The notes: generated from the sequence alone by a model not told the origin. Numbered from the stretch's first letter, positions 24,311 to 37,783 are shown. The stretch is 64,000 nucleotides of DNA from Cacajao melanocephalus (GCA_963573385.1 CAUYLG010051167.1:1-64000), one strand, 5' to 3'. Program-made: numbers and translations.

Positions 24311-27024
24311 AATTGGGTAAAACAGATTTGCTCCAAAAATTCTGAAAGATGAAGGTGGAATGTAATCTTTAATTAAAAATATTGTTCCACGTTGGAAATT
24401 TGAGTTGCCTTACTGAGATCAGATAGTATTTAATAGATTTTATCCTCATCTTTTCTTTGCCAAATCATTCTCAATATAGTCTATAAACCCAAATGTTTTA
24501 TTTAAACATCAATTGATTAGCAAATTCTGGCCATTTTAACAGTAATTTAATTATTTTCTGCACCTAAATTCAGTCACAGTTTTAAAAAAACTCTAGTATT
24601 TATTTACTGGGTGTTTATCTGGCTATAGAGATATTGGTAACTTAAAGTTGAAATAACCAGACTAGTTGCTCCTTGTTCTTTGGTATGTTGAATAGTTTTA
24701 AGTTTTCTGTCTTTTATTATGGTGTATGAGATTATTCTCAAATGAAAGATATGTGTCCAAAACGCTAAAGTTCCATCTCCTCTGTCTCTCCCCAGAAGCT
24801 TATGTCATTTCAACCCAGATCTTTTCAGGGTTTAATCTTCCTCTTAGCTTGCATAGACAGGAAGTGTTTAAAATTATTTATCGGGCCACTTCTCCGAAAG
24901 CTTTGGCTGTTTTTTACTTTATCCTTATGGTACCTGACAATTTTTGCTGGATACTTTTGATTATTGCTAAGACATTAGTTGTCTTTTCTCTTTCTTTATC
25001 TTCAATGTAAGAATTGAGGTAATATTTGACTGCTGTCTCACAAATAGGACTGTATATTGGGCAGAATATAGGAAAATAATACAAAGACAATTTTCGTGTT
25101 AATGTTTTAAAAATCATGATCTGTTGTCCCAAGTATTCCTGTTTAGATTCAGTTAGTAAAGGGAAGATGTTGGTTTTAATTCTATTTTGATATACGTATG
25201 GCAGATGACTGCTAATCAGCTATTGTTATTGAGGAGATAGTTGGCAAAATATACATAGGCAAAAGTGATTCTTCCAGTTTTGCTATCCATTACTTGGATT
25301 CATTGAACTCAGTTGGTAATATAAATTGCCAAATATTCCATTTGGAGAAGTTATTTTTATCATAGAGTAAATGAATTAGACAATGAGGTTTCTATTTTTG
25401 AGGTTTGATAGATATAAATGTTTTTATTCTTTATATCAAATTCTTTTAATAAGATGCTGAAGGTAGTGGTATTGTAATTCCTTTTAAAGTGTTGAATTTT
25501 GAGGCCTATAACTAGTATGATGTTTCTGAATCTTAACTAGGCTTTACCGTGAAAAGATCTGAAATGTTTAATTTACATGAGAAGCAATCATTAAAAATAA
25601 TAATTCTGTCTTTTATAACCACCATCCTATGCCCAGGTCATTTATGTGGCAGCCTAATTTGAGCCTAATTTGAACTCTATAAAATATATAAATTATGAAT
25701 TTTTAATGTATTGACTCCTTGAAAATGCCTTAGCTTTAAAAGTGCAAATTAGGGTATGTAAAGAAAAGTATTAAACAGAATTCAGCAGTGATTTCCACTT
25801 CTAATTAAAATTATAAGGTAGTGATGAAATTTGTAAAACCTAGTTATAATAGGGTAGTAGCCAGGCATTTTTGTATATAGCATCAGAGTATTTGATGATT
25901 GCTTGTCTTTTCTTTGGATTAAAAAGACCTCTGTAGTGGGGAGGAGGGAACTCTATCAATTACCAGACTATTATCCCAAACAGTAAATCACTGAGATATC
26001 TTTATTCAGCTAGATGCGTAAAACACATCTCAAGATCTTTTTAGTCTAATTGAGTTGTAATTTTTGTTGGTAACAGTGCCTTTTCTAGTTTACCCACTGC
26101 ATAATATGAAGAACTATCATTTCTGCTTCTTACTTTTTTGCTGCTGTCATCTTTGATACTATCTAGTCTCTTGATTGCTTCTTTTTCTCCTTTAGCCTCA
26201 AACCAAAGAAGTTTCATCTTTGAACTATTACTTCTTACTTTTAATTATTAGATTATAGAGGGCTAATAGGCTTTTGGTGTTTTTGACAGCCTTTGAATAT
26301 TAATTACATTTCTTACAGATTATTCACTTTTTTGGTAGGAGTAATTGTTTAATAGTGAAGAAGCAGATTTGAATCTTCCACGTGATCTTAGATTTTTTTT
26401 CCTTTTATTTCATTTTGCCAATTCTCATTTCAAGGGTATGAAACTTTCCTTTACCCATTTCCAGAAGCCAGCCTTTTCTTTTAGAAGGAATTAAATGTAT
26501 TAGAAGAAACTTTCCTGATGAAAGATAAATTTTTAAAATGTGCCTTTTAAAGATATTGTGTATGAAAAATACATAAAATAGTTCAGCTTTCAGTTGCTAA
26601 AACCCAGAGGGTTACTATTTCAGGCATTCTGGCAACATTTACTTGTTTCTAATCTCTAACAGTTACTTCTAGTACATTGTCATTATAATGTTCTTCATGA
26701 ATGACAAATAGTTAGGCTAAAGCACAGAGTCTCATGGAGGATATTATATTCCTTTGCTCTGGACAGAAAAATTGGCTGCCTGGACAGAGAAAATAGAGGA
26801 TGTGTCCTATAACACTTAAAAATATTACTCTGGGTAATGTTGGGAAGATGCCATATACGAAGTGCCAAACAAATAGTAGAGTAATACAGGAAAGTGCTAT
26901 AGGTGTTCAAGGAAAGTGAGGTTACTGTTGCTAGGAGGCTTGAAGAAATCTTTAGAAAAGGCGTGAGATATATGCAGGACATATTTTTAAAATGTAAAAA
27001 ATGTTTTGTAGCAATAATTTGTGT

Positions 27025-27171
27025 TTCCTTGGGCTAGATTCCCAGAAATATAATTAGTGTGAATATTTACATTTTTGATACATACTAGGAAATTGGTTTC
27101 CAAAGGGTTATACCAAATTAAAAGACTATCAAGAAGTTACATCCATTCCAGTTTCAGCTTACCTTCTGTGG
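27025..27171 (-). mobile_element. L1 fragment, antisense
   Basis: TTGGGCTAGATTCCCAGAAA then TTGGTTTCCAAAGGGTTATA, and the ACATCCATTCCAG block, follow the order of antisense old L1. It is cut by the MER1 at 27172. Confidence 0.5.
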
Positions 27172-27500
27172 CAGCAGTCCCCAACATTTTTGGCACCAGG
27201 GACTGGTTTCATGGAAGACAATGTTTCCGTGGACCAGATGAGGGGGAGGGGGATGGTTTTGGGATGAAACCATTCCACCTCAGATCATCAGGCATTAGAT
27301 TTTTATGAGGAGTGTGCAAACTAGATCCCTCACATGCGCAGATCACAATGGGGTTCATGCTCCTGTGAGAATCTAATGCTGCCACTGATGAGACAGGAGG
27401 TAGAGCTGAGGTGGTAATGCTTTACCTTCTGCTGTGCTGCCCAGCTCCTAACAGGCCATGGACTGGTACCTGTCTGTGGCCCTGGAGTTGAGGACCAGTT
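27172..27500 (-). mobile_element. MER1-type DNA transposon
   Basis: AGTCCCCAACATTTTTGGCA at the left and GGAGTTGAGGACC at the right, with the internal CAGATCATCAGGCATTAGAT and CAGCTCCTAACAGGCCATGG blocks of the MER1 (hAT-Charlie) family. Confidence 0.85.
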
Positions 27501-27719
27501 TTCTATAGCTTTCAGTATTATTAGTACTTGTTTTTGGGGGGCGGGTAATTCAGTAGTTTAAAAGGGTATTTTATTTTAAATTTATATTTATTTCAACATG
27601 TGTAAAATTAAATAGACTGAGGCATTTGTGTTAAAATTTGAAAATGACAAACATTTAGATCATTTTTAACTAGGGAATAGCTTTTAGATTACCCATCTGA
27701 ACTGAACTTAAAGGTATCT

Positions 27720-28722
27720 CCTGGTGGCCGAAAGCTAATTCCAACATTTGTACTCCGCAGATGCACTCCCTCCTTCCTTCTCAGAGACCTCATCCAATGG
27801 AGTATGTCAGTTACCGTTTATCTTCAACCTGTCTCTAAACTGGCTTCTTCCCCAAAACATTTAAATATATTCAAATCCACCCATCTTAAAATAAATTATA
27901 CACCTTACTCCTCCCCCTTTAGCATTTGTTCTCTTTCTTTTCTTGTTAAAGTCAAACTTCTTGGCATTGTGTGCATTTACAATCTGCTTTACCTCTGACT
28001 CAATGTTTATATCTCTGAAATAATGGCTTTTGTTCTCACTGAAACTGTTCTTATCAGGATTGCTGATGTTCTTTGTTAAACAGAATGGACAAGTTTCAGT
28101 CTATAAATTTCTTGCCCTGCTTTAACATTAAACAATGTGACTACCCCTCTTTCTGAAACATTAACTTTTATTCTTTGACTCTATACTTTCTTGGTTTTCC
28201 TCTATACTTTTCTATTTTCTCAGTCCCCTTAGGTTCTTCTGTCTCTATCTGCCTTTTAAAATGTCGAGAGGTTTCTCAGGGAATACTATGCATTGTTTTT
28301 TGTATGTAAACCCTCCAGGGGTGATTTCATTCATTCCCATGGCTTCAGTTATCATCCATATGTTAATGATCCCCAAATTTATGTCTTCATCCTGAGCTTC
28401 AGTCATTTGTGTCAATTCACCTACTAACATTGTTCACTGGGAAGTCTCACCAGCACCTGTAATTTATCTCTTTATCTGTCTAAACTCCTTTATCATCCAA
28501 CCAAATCTGCCTTTTATTAGATATGCTTTATCTCAGTGAAAAGACCATTGTCCACTTGGCTGCCTAAGCTGGAAACCCAAGCATCATCCTCGACTCTTCC
28601 CATCTTTCACCCCAAGCATCTAGTTAGCCAGCAAGTCCTGTTGATCCTACCTCCTGAATGTTCACTTCCTCCATTCTGATGCCAGGTAACTATCATTCAT
28701 TATTTCATCTCATCTCTCTCTC
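27720..28722 (+). mobile_element. Long L2 copy, 5' segment
   Basis: Sense L2, seen best from about 28540 (AAACCCAAGCATCATCCTCG, AGCAAGTCCTGTTGATCCTA). The 5' limit is uncertain. It is interrupted by an Alu and continues at 28979. Confidence 0.7.
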
Positions 28723-28733
28723 TGCTTCTTGTC

Positions 28734-28966
28734 TTTTTTTTTTTTTTGGAGACAGCGTCTTGCTTAGTCACCCAGGCTAGAGTGCAGTGGCGCAATCACA
28801 GCTTGCTGCAGCCTCAACCTCCTGGGCTCAAGTGATGCTCCCACCTCAGCCTCCTGAGTAGCTGGGACCACAGGCACATACCACCATGCCTGGCTAATTT
28901 TGTGTTTTTTATGGAGATGGAATTTCACTGTGTTGCCCAGGCTGGTCTTGAACTCCTAGGCGCAAG
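28734..28966 (-). mobile_element. Alu, antisense, 5'-truncated, inserted in L2
   Basis: A T run then GGAGACAGCGTCTTGCTTAG, ending at AACTCCTAGGCGCAAG. The target duplication TGCTTCTTGTCTT lies at 28723-28735 and 28967-28979, so it postdates the L2. Confidence 0.93.
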
Positions 28967-28978
28967 TGCTTCTTGTCT

Positions 28979-29480
28979 TATTCCCTAACTTTGCTCTTCA
29001 TATTGCAGCCAGGCGTTCCTCTGGGATGATGGTCTAATAGTGTTAATAGCGTTATACTGCTGAAAACTCTTCAGTGCTTTCTGGTAGCTTTTAGGGTAGA
29101 TTCAGAACACTTTAACATGACTGACGAAGCCCTTCATGATAGGGCTTTTGCTTACCTCTCTGGCCTCACCTTGTTCTCTTATTCTACATATGGAACATTT
29201 TTCAGGTTTTTGAATATGCTATTCATCCCCTACCCCTGACCCTTGCATACCCCAATCGAATTTCATGCTGTTCCCTTTCCTGCCTTCAGTTGCCTATTTC
29301 TTACTCATCTCTCAAGTTCTATCAAGAACTTAGATGTCACTTCTTCTATTCAGAAACCTTCTGATTTACCAAGTTTGGATTTAGAGACCATCCTTAGTGT
29401 TCGTCTTTCTTTTTCTGATCACAACTGTATTAGGCTATTCATTGCTTTTCCACATTTCTCCATTATGTAAGTACTTACTG
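28979..29480 (+). mobile_element. Long L2 copy, 3' segment
   Basis: Continues the L2 after the Alu: CTGAAAACTCTTCAGTGCTT, CATGCTGTTCCCTTTCCTGC, TCAAGAACTTAGATGTCACT follow the L2 order. The piece stops before the usual 3' terminus. Confidence 0.75.
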
Positions 29481-29519
29481 TGTAAACTTGTTTAATTAGT
29501 GAATCAAATTATTCATCCA

Positions 29520-30000
29520 TTAAAATTATTTTTGAGCCTTTACCTTGTACTTTTCTAAACAGTGGGATACTGGAGTGAACAAGACAAAGGCCTTGCTCTC
29601 ATGGAACTTTCCATCTAGTGTGATGACAGGAAGTGAGTCAGACAAATGCATGTTTACATAATGTATCATGTTGTGATAAGTGCAATGAAAAAACACCAGA
29701 AGAGTGAGAGAGCATGTGGTCTTCAAAAGCAGAGAAGTATGGAGGAACATTCTAGACAGAAGTTTTAGTCTGTCAATGGTATGTAGTATGAGGACTGACA
29801 GGGTTAGGAGATTATTGAAGAAACTCTTACAGGAAGTTAGGGCATAAATGATAAGGGTGTGTTTTATGCTGGTCATAAAATAATTGACAAAATTTATTGA
29901 CTTATCAACTCTACCTATATGAAGAATCTTAGAATAAAGTGACCGGGAGAATGATGTCACTGACAGAAATATGGACATACTAACGGGTAGCTCAGTATTT
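29520..30000 (-). mobile_element. L2 fragment, antisense
   Basis: GGGATACTGGAGTGAACAAG, CTCTCATGGAACTTTCCATC and TGTTGTGATAAGTGCAATGA match the reversed L2 3' region. It lies directly after a sense L2. Confidence 0.55.
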
Positions 30001-30187
30001 TTAAATAATAATAAAATATGAATTTGAATATTAGAAAATTTAGGCTCTTAAAGTCATTGTTGCATGTTCAGCTAGTAAAAGATGATGGGTTGGAGCCCAA
30101 GAGAGTCTGGAGATATGGTCAGTCTGTATGGAGGGAAGAATTGCAATTGAAACATCATATGTGAATTTTTAAAAATTACGGAATGAG

Positions 30188-30450
30188 GCTGGATGCAGTG
30201 GCTCAAGGCTGAGGCAGGCAGATCTCTTGAGGCCAGGAGTTAGAAACCAACCTGGCTAACATGGTGAAAACACATCTCTACTAAAAATGCCAAAAATTAG
30301 CCACACGTGGTGGCACACGCCTATAGTCCCATCTTGGGAGGCTGAACCATGAGAATTGCTTGAACCTAGGAGGCAGTGGTTGTGGTGAGCTGAGATCAGG
30401 CCACTGCACTCCAGAATGAGACCCTGTCTCAAAAGAAAAGAAAAGAAAAA
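30188..30450 (+). mobile_element. Alu, sense, internally deleted
   Basis: Begins GAGGCTGGATGCAGTGGCTC and lacks the GTAATCCCAGCACTTTG block; ends in an AAAAG repeat tail. Confidence 0.9.
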
Positions 30451-31129
30451 ATTAAGGAATGCATAGACTGTTCATTCATAGTTACCAATAATTATAATGT
30501 ATTTTTCTAGTTCATTTTAAAAACATGACAGCTGTCATGTAAAAGGATCTGTGAAATTTTTTTTCCTCTAAGTAATAGGAATACAGATGAAAAAAATCAA
30601 ATAGTGTTTTTAAAAACGACTTCTCAAAACAGTAGTTTATTACTACAGTTAAGTCTTCTAGTCTCTGCCAGAAACATTTATTCGTAATTCTTATCATATC
30701 TCTTTATAATTCTCTTCATATTTCTAATTAATATACTTATTAGGCTATGTCTTTGTTGATTTTAGTCATTATTTCTTTACTTTCCCTAAGGATAGGTGAC
30801 TACATAGTTCTCTCTCTCTGCCATCATGCTTCCAACCTAGATGTATCATAATTTTAGGTAAATAGGTTAAATAGTCAGGGTTTACATTATTATGAATGAA
30901 ATTTTTTCTGGGTAGGGTAAGTAATGCCCTGTCATCACCACTCTTTTCTGTCATAATTCTTTGTTGTTTTTAATCGTAATAACTGTATGTTAGGTTTTCT
31001 AATATAATTATAGTTAACCTTTTCTGATTTTAAAATTTCTGCCACATGCCCATCAATGATATTTTCCTTATGCTGCTAGGATATAAATCTGTGGATCAGC
31101 AGGGAGGAGTTAATATTTTTGTAATATTA

Positions 31130-32149
31130 AGTGTTACAGTCCACAAATCTTATATATTCCTCCATTAAAGTTTTATAGTTTTCAGTCTAATGATCTTATA
31201 CATCTTTAATTGATTCTTAGATATTTTATGTTACTATAAATGGTATCATTTATAAAATTTTTATATTCTAATTATCTTTTGCTAATATTAGAAATAAATC
31301 AATTTTGTATATTGACTCTGAATTTAGTTATCTTTCTAAATTACTAAGTAGTCTGTGATTCTTTTGGACTTCACATGTTAATAAACATGTCATCTGTCAG
31401 TGAGAGTTTTCTTTCTTTCCTAGCGATCTTTAACCTTTGATTATTTTTGTCCTTGTTTTATTTTACTGGTTAGAACTTCCAATACAATCTTGAGTAGAAT
31501 TGACGATAACAGATATTCTAGTCTCATTCATGATACCGGGAACATTTTTAATGTTTCTCCATTAAACATGATACTTGCTGTAGGCTTTTTTGTAAATACT
31601 CTTTGTCAGATTAAGGAAATTTGCTTCTATTTCTATTTCACTAAGAGTATTTCTCATGAATGGGTATTAAATTATATCAAATTATTTTCCTCTACCTAGT
31701 TAAGTGATCAAATAATTTTTATTGTTTATTCTGTTAATACAGTGTATCATATTGATTGGTTTATGTGATTCATTTCACTGCTTGATGTTTTTGAATGTTA
31801 AACAGATCTAGAATTCTTGGAGTAAGCCTAGTGTGCTTGTAATATATTATGATTTTTATCACTGTTTAGAGTTGCTGTTATTAGGTTTAAGATGTTTTGC
31901 ATTTATATTCATATTTGAAATTGACATGCATTTTTCTTTTCCTGTAATTTTCTTCTCAAGCTTTAGTATCAAGGTTTTTCTGGCTTTGTAAAATGAGCTC
32001 AGAGGTGATTCCTCTTCTTATATTCTCTGGAAGAGTTTGTGTAAAATTAGTTCTTTTAAAACACACAAAAAATTTTCTTTTTGGAATAATTAATTGGGAA
32101 GTCATCTCAGAGTAGTTTTTTTATGGAAAAATTTAAAATTATAGACTTA
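31130..32149 (-). mobile_element. Old L1 ORF2 segment, antisense (part 1)
   Basis: Reads as reversed L1 ORF2: CTTGAGTAGAATTGACGATA, ATTAAACATGATACTTGCTG, GATGTTTTTGAATGTTAAAC, TTTCTGGCTTTGTAAAATGA. Heavily mutated and interrupted by an Alu. Confidence 0.75.
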
Positions 32150-32371
32150 ATTTTTTTCTTTGTTTTTGAGACGGGGTCTTGCTCTGTCACTCAGGCTGGA
32201 GTGTAATGGTGTGATCACAGCTCACTGCACCCGTGCTCTCCTGGAGTTAAGTGAGCCTCCCACCTCAGCCTCTGGAGTAGTTGGGATTACAGGTGCACAC
32301 TGCCACGCTGACTAGTTTTTAGATTTTGCTGCTTTCTGTAGGGATAGGGTCTCACTATGTTGCTCAGGCTT
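32150..32371 (-). mobile_element. Alu, antisense, partial, inserted in L1
   Basis: TTGTTTTTGAGACGGGGTCT to CACTATGTTGCTCAGGC, lacking the 5' end. Confidence 0.9.
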
Positions 32372-33195
32372 CAATTTTTAAAATAGGTACGTGGAAGAGT
32401 ATTCATATTTTCTATTTTCTCTTTCTAGTTTTTATCATGTGTTTTTCTAGGAATTTGTGCATTTTATAATTTTCAAATTTAGTGGCATAAGGTTGCTTAT
32501 ATATCTCTAGTAATATTTTTAACGTTTGCAATATCTATTGTGATATTCTTTTTTCTGATATTGGTAGTATCCAAATGAAAAGTGGAATGAAGTATTGGAG
32601 AGATCTTTCCTAACAAGTTTTGAACTCAGTCTGTATACGAGCTTTTCCTCCTTCAAATTCAAATCCAATTCTGTCAAATTTCTTTTTATAAGAAAACATT
32701 TCTTTTATAGAAGATACTCCTTTATAATGGATTATGCCTCGTCTTATTTGACACTGTTGCCTTGAAATAATCTTATAGTATTGTTGGGATCTTTGTTTTT
32801 TTAATGCCTGTATTTCTTTGCACTTCCTTTTTATTTCCAGCTTTCTGAGTCTCTTTATTTTTCTGTCTCTTGCATAAAACATATAGTTGAGTTTTTTTAT
32901 TTGTTTAAAAATATGATCTGAAGGTCTTTTTCTTAATTGGTGAGTTTACCATTACATTTATTGCTATTATAGATATGTTTGGTCTTAATTCTATCACTGT
33001 GTTTAAATACTGTTGTTAATATTTTGTCATTATTTTTTGATATTTCTATTTTTGTTCTGTGGTCTGGGTTTTTCACTTGCATGTATACTTCTGATAATTT
33101 TGAGGATTTGTAACCTGATTTTAATTCTAGTAGCTGATTAATGTCATATTCTAAATAGTGCATATGTACTCTATTTGTCAGTTTATTGGTATTAA
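32372..33195 (-). mobile_element. Old L1 ORF2 segment, antisense (part 2)
   Basis: Continues the L1 with CTAGGAATTTGTGCATTTTA, TAGTGGCATAAGGTTGCTTA and AATTGGTGAGTTTACCATTA. A 47-bp piece (32756-32802) recurs at 34382-34428. Confidence 0.65.
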
Positions 33196-33206
33196 AAAGG
33201 AAGAAT

Positions 33207-33511
33207 GGCTGGGCATGGTGGCTTATGCCTGTAATCCTAACATTTGGGGAGGCTGAGATGGGAGGATTACTTGAGGCCATGAGTTTGAGGCCAGCCTGGC
33301 AGTAAAATGAGACTCCATCTCTACAGGAAGATTTTTTAAAAACTAGCTGGCGCAGTGGTTTGGGCCTGTAGTCCCAGTTACTCAGGTGGCTGAGGCAGGA
33401 GGATTCCTTAAGCTCAGGAGTTCTAGGTTGCAGTGAGCTATGATCATGCCCACTGCATGCCTGACTCCTGCTTGGGCAACAAAGTGATACCCTGTTTCAA
33501 AAAAAAAAACG
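33207..33511 (+). mobile_element. Alu, sense, diverged
   Basis: GGCTGGGCATGGTGGCTTAT to a poly(A) tail ending AAAACG; many substitutions. Confidence 0.92.
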
Positions 33512-33689
33512 TAAAGAAAAGAAAATAGCATCTGTTAGTGTCCTACAAAAAGAGTAGAAATTAACTTACACTACTGAAATTAGTTTCAAGAAAGCTTTTC
33601 TTAAGGGTGTATCTTCTTATAAACAACTAATGATCTATTAGAGATTATCTATTAGAGATCAAAGTTCCTGAAATTGAGTGGGTTTTGAA

Positions 33690-33880
33690 ATCATCAATTC
33701 ATTCATTCCGCAGCATATATTGCTGATTAACAGATGCTATATAAAAAGTCGAACATGTTCCCATCCTCATAAAACTTTGAATCTAATAAGAAAAGCCAAC
33801 ACTAAACAAATAATTCCAAGTACACTGATGTGTGACAAATATGTGAAAAGTATTGAAGGAGCACATCTAAGTTCCATATG
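33690..33880 (-). mobile_element. L2 3' end, antisense (probable)
   Basis: ATTCATTCATTCCGCAGCAT then CCATCCTCATAAAACTTTGA resembles the reversed L2 3' region. Confidence 0.45.
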
Positions 33881-34341
33881 AACTTATGTATCAATAAGAA
33901 AATGATTATAACTTTTTCTGTGGAGGAGTACGTGAAAAATCTAGGCACCATGAATGATACTCATTCCATAGTCATCTTAGGATAATTGTTCTTTTTTAGG
34001 TACTTGACGAGTACTATATGCTCACTGTGTGTAAGTTAGAGAGTATTCATGGCAAAATTTAGACAAATAACTACAGCAAATGGTTACTGTACCTCTCCAC
34101 GAACCCTGAGACTTGCCCTTTGCTTTATTCATCCATCCTGTTTAGCCCAAATTATCTTTTGCTTTAGCAAGAGATCACATTGTAGTTTGCACAGCCACAG
34201 GAAGGAAGCTTTTCCTTGGTTTATGCAATAATTTTCTTGTCATTATCCAGCTCTTTCTTCTTAGACCACCCTTACAAAATAAGAGGATAGCTCATACTTG
34301 ATCTTTGATGTTTGCAGGCCATGGTATTTAAGTTAAGTTGT

Positions 34342-34530
34342 TTTTGCCGACCATAACTAGACAATTCAGATACTATATGGGGTTGCCTTGAAGTAATCTT
34401 ATAGTACCATTGGGATCTTTGTTTTTTTGGCTGACCGTAACTAGACAATAACTGAATTGTCTAGTTATGGTCAGCAAAAAAAAAAAAAAAAAAGATAAAC
34501 TGCTTTATTTCAAATATTGAAATAAAGCAA
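34342..34530. repeat. Palindromic rearrangement scar
   Basis: Segment A (34342-34369) recurs inverted at 34452-34479 with 27 of 28 bases matching, and a shorter direct copy lies at 34430-34449. Between them sits a 47-bp copy of L1 sequence from 32756-32802 (43 of 47 identical). An 18-A run and a separate hairpin, TGCTTTATTTCAA with its exact complement (34501-34513 / 34517-34529), follow. Confidence 0.85.
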
Positions 34531-35329
34531 TTTATAAACTGGACAGTGAATTTCTTCTTGGCAAGAAACGCCATTCATCCATGTAGCCCTAACCCAGTGT
34601 CTTGTATATTTAGCTCTTTGAGAATGACTAGAAAGTACACACTTTCTGGGTTTTGCTTTAATGGACAATTATGTGACAACAGTCTCTATTATTTGATTAG
34701 ATTTAGTAAATGCCTTATGAAAGTGAATAAGATATTCATCGAATTTATGGATTCCTAACATTAGAAAAAAATTCTGAGCAATTTGATAAAAGATTTGTAT
34801 TCTCGAAGAACTTTCTCATATTTTATTCCTGTATTGATACACTGAGAGAGATCTGACAGTTATTAGAATTTCTGGTTTACTAGTGAAAATATATGCAAAG
34901 AGATTAAGTGCTTTGCCCAAACACATCTATTTAGTGTTTGAGCCAGGATTAAAGCATTTAGCTGCCAAACCAGTACTTTCTATCACCCTGTCCTCCCTCT
35001 ACTTAGCCAGAAATGCATCCCACAAACATCTGAGTGCTAATTTTGTGTCTAGCATCTTGCTCTTGACGGATGTAGATTGCAGATAAAACTCTTAAAATGG
35101 TGAGATTTTTGAGGTAACTAAAGCATTAACACTTTTGTCCTCATATACTTTAAAAAGTATATCACGTATCTTATACATTTAAATTTTTTTCATTAGAAAA
35201 AAGAAATGCTTATAGTCTAAGTTTTTGACTATTAATGTTAGACATTTTAATTTGTTGCTTAATGGTAGCAAAGAATACAGAAATATAAAGACAGCCATCA
35301 TGAAAGGTCCTCAGTCCCCTGACAGCAGG

Positions 35330-35730
35330 CGAATGTATCAATGAAGTAGGACAGGGGAGGCTTGAACTGGGCATTGGATTTGGTAATGAGGTTACTGTGA
35401 CCTTGGGCAAGGTCAGTGTTAATATAAATACGAGGGGCAGAGCCTGGGCTAGAAGGAAAAGGGTGAATAGAATGTGAGGAAATAAGACAGAAGGTCTCTC
35501 TAGTAGTGGGAGGGGAAGATAAAGATGGTTTGAGGGGGAAGCAGTGTGAATAAGGACATGTTTTAAGTTGTCAGTGTTCTAGTGCATTTGCCACTTCAAA
35601 GGAAGAAGTCCCAGGAGAGGGAGGGAAAAATGAAAAATGTGAGAAGAGAAGTTGGGCAGATTGATGGGGCAAGATCAGGAGGAGGTAGAAGATGTGATCA
35701 AGAGTGCAAGTGGTGGGATAATCTTAGAAG
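35330..35730 (-). mobile_element. GA-rich stretch, possibly antisense L2
   Basis: A purine-rich run with L2-like phrasing (CAAGATCAGGAGGAGGTAGA). I cannot align it convincingly. Confidence 0.3.
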
Positions 35731-36832
35731 GGCAGCAGGATTCTTATTTCTCTAAAATGAAAGGAGATCTGAAGTAGAAAAAATGAGGTTCACAGAGGCT
35801 CTAGACCTTCAAGCTTCTAGCCTGGCTTTTCTAGTCGTTCTGAGGTCGCTCTATAGGCTTCTTGGCTTGGGGGTTAATATATAGCTTATGGTGTCTAAAA
35901 TAAACAATTAAACACCAGGAGTTTGGATATATAGGAGTTTTAGATGAACTTCCCTTAGTTTCGTTATTGAAATTCAGCATGTTTCTCTGGCCATTTTTGT
36001 TCTAATGGAGATTATAATTTCAAAAAGGAAAATGCATTTTAAGACAATGCATGAGGACTAAAATAAGTTTTAAGTTTTTGTGTGCCTCGGTTTGGTGAAT
36101 TTTCTCTGGTTTTTATGTAAGAATTAGCCAGGCCTACTGATAGCTACATGCTAATTTATGGAAATTAACATGTCCCAAATAAATTGTCTGTTCTATTTTG
36201 CTACTGTCCCTACATTTGAACACTTAAAGTTATTCTAAATGGAGCTGTGCTTTTCTCAGTAGTCAGTGACAGATTCTCACATGTGTGGGAACCCCGATCC
36301 TGTGGTAAATAAGAGAGCCCCTTTTAAAATCTCTATATATAGGCACGTTCTAGTTTACAGGTTGTGATATAAAATTTTATTTTGGAACCCTACATCTTCC
36401 AATAGAAATGATATTATAAATGGCGCTAGTGTCCCAGACCCACCTATAAAAGACCATGTAATCTAAAGTATATCTGAATTATTAAAAATAATTACAACCA
36501 CATTTCTAGCAGCAAATACGTTGACTAACAGCTTTCTGAGGTCTGAAACGTTTCTCTTACTTGTGCTTTATCTTACTCTCCAGAATGACCGGGCTTTCTA
36601 CCACTCCTAGTTGTCTGACAATAAAAAGAAAGCACCTGCCTCTTAGGCATTTAGATTGGTTCTTCTAAGGTCATGAATGAGAAGCTGGGAGAGACACTGC
36701 TGAGAACTGAGAGAGCAGCTTGCAGTGCTGGTGCATGCTGGCGGGGGCCCTCCTTTCTGTTTCTGCTGTGAGATCTGGGTGCCTGCCTTTATTAACCTCC
36801 TATATCCCTATCCTTTTTTTCTTTCTCTGGAC

Positions 36833-37055
36833 CAGTGGTTCTCAACTAGACATGATTTTGCTTTCCCCATTTCCTCTTACTACCCACTCCCCACCTTCCT
36901 ACCTGGGCACATTTGGTAATGTCCAGAGACAGTTTTTGGTTGTCACAACTAGGGTGGTTCTACTGACATCTTGCGGGTAGAAACCAAGCAAGTTGATAAT
37001 CATCTACCCCCAAATGTCAAGAATGTCGAGACTGAGGAATTCTGCTCCAGATAGT
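36833..37055 (+). mobile_element. MER20 DNA transposon
   Basis: Starts CAGTGGTTCTCAACTAGACA, contains GGTAATGTCCAGAGACAGTT and GGTTGTCACAACTAGGGTGG, and ends near GTCGAGACTGAGGAATTCTG, as in MER20 (hAT-Charlie, about 220 bp). MER20 copies are known to act as enhancers in endometrium, but nothing here shows activity. Confidence 0.85.
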
Positions 37056-37783
37056 TGCTACTGGTTAGGGTTGTTTTTTCCTTTTTTGATTCATTGCAGT
37101 GTAGGAATATAGTCTGTGTTCCCTGATTCTCTCCCACCTTCTATTCTTGAAACAAGCTCACAGCTCTTTTGAGGTTTTTCTAAGGGCTTTACTATCATCA
37201 CAACATGGAACTAGATGGACTAAAAATAACAGGAAAATTATAGTTTTAGGAAATCTTAATTAAAAGCTGTCCATGCTCTCCACTGGACTTTAAATAAAGC
37301 AGAATTCTGATCCTCCTCTAGGCTTCAGTCCTTTCGTCCCCATGATGGTTTCCTCATTCCCTGGTATTCCAGCCTTCCTTACCCACACTGTTCCATTGTG
37401 GAGAGCCTTGGCAGTCTGTTCATCCCAATGAGAAACGACAGGGATGAAAAATCCTTGCGTTATTTTAATGAGGAGTTAAGGGAAGGTTCCTTTGTATTGC
37501 ATAGATCCAGCCAGAATTGTTTTCTGTTGTTCTCTTTTTAAGAAAGTTTCAGGATGAGATTACATCCCAGCCTTTCCTTAAGTACTGCTGCACAGCACAG
37601 GGATCTCCTTTCTCTACTCGTCTTTCCTTCTTTCTACTGCTGCCCTGTACTTGCCACCAATGCCAGCTTCGTGGGCATGTGACCTGTGCAGTTACACAGG
37701 ACCTTGTGCTTACAAGAGTGCCTCAATTAGAAGGAAGGGCCCATGGCTGGTTTAGTGTTCTGCTGTACCCTGGAAATTCTTAA

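Noticed and set aside
29526..29978. 150-codon frame on the minus strand
   Set aside because: It lies in a stretch that reads as old L2 and has low-complexity, non-protein-like composition. No domain or splice context supports it.
32610..33280. Minus-strand Lys/Arg-rich frames
   Set aside because: They are remnants of the antisense L1 ORF2 at 31130-33195 and part of an Alu, not a gene.
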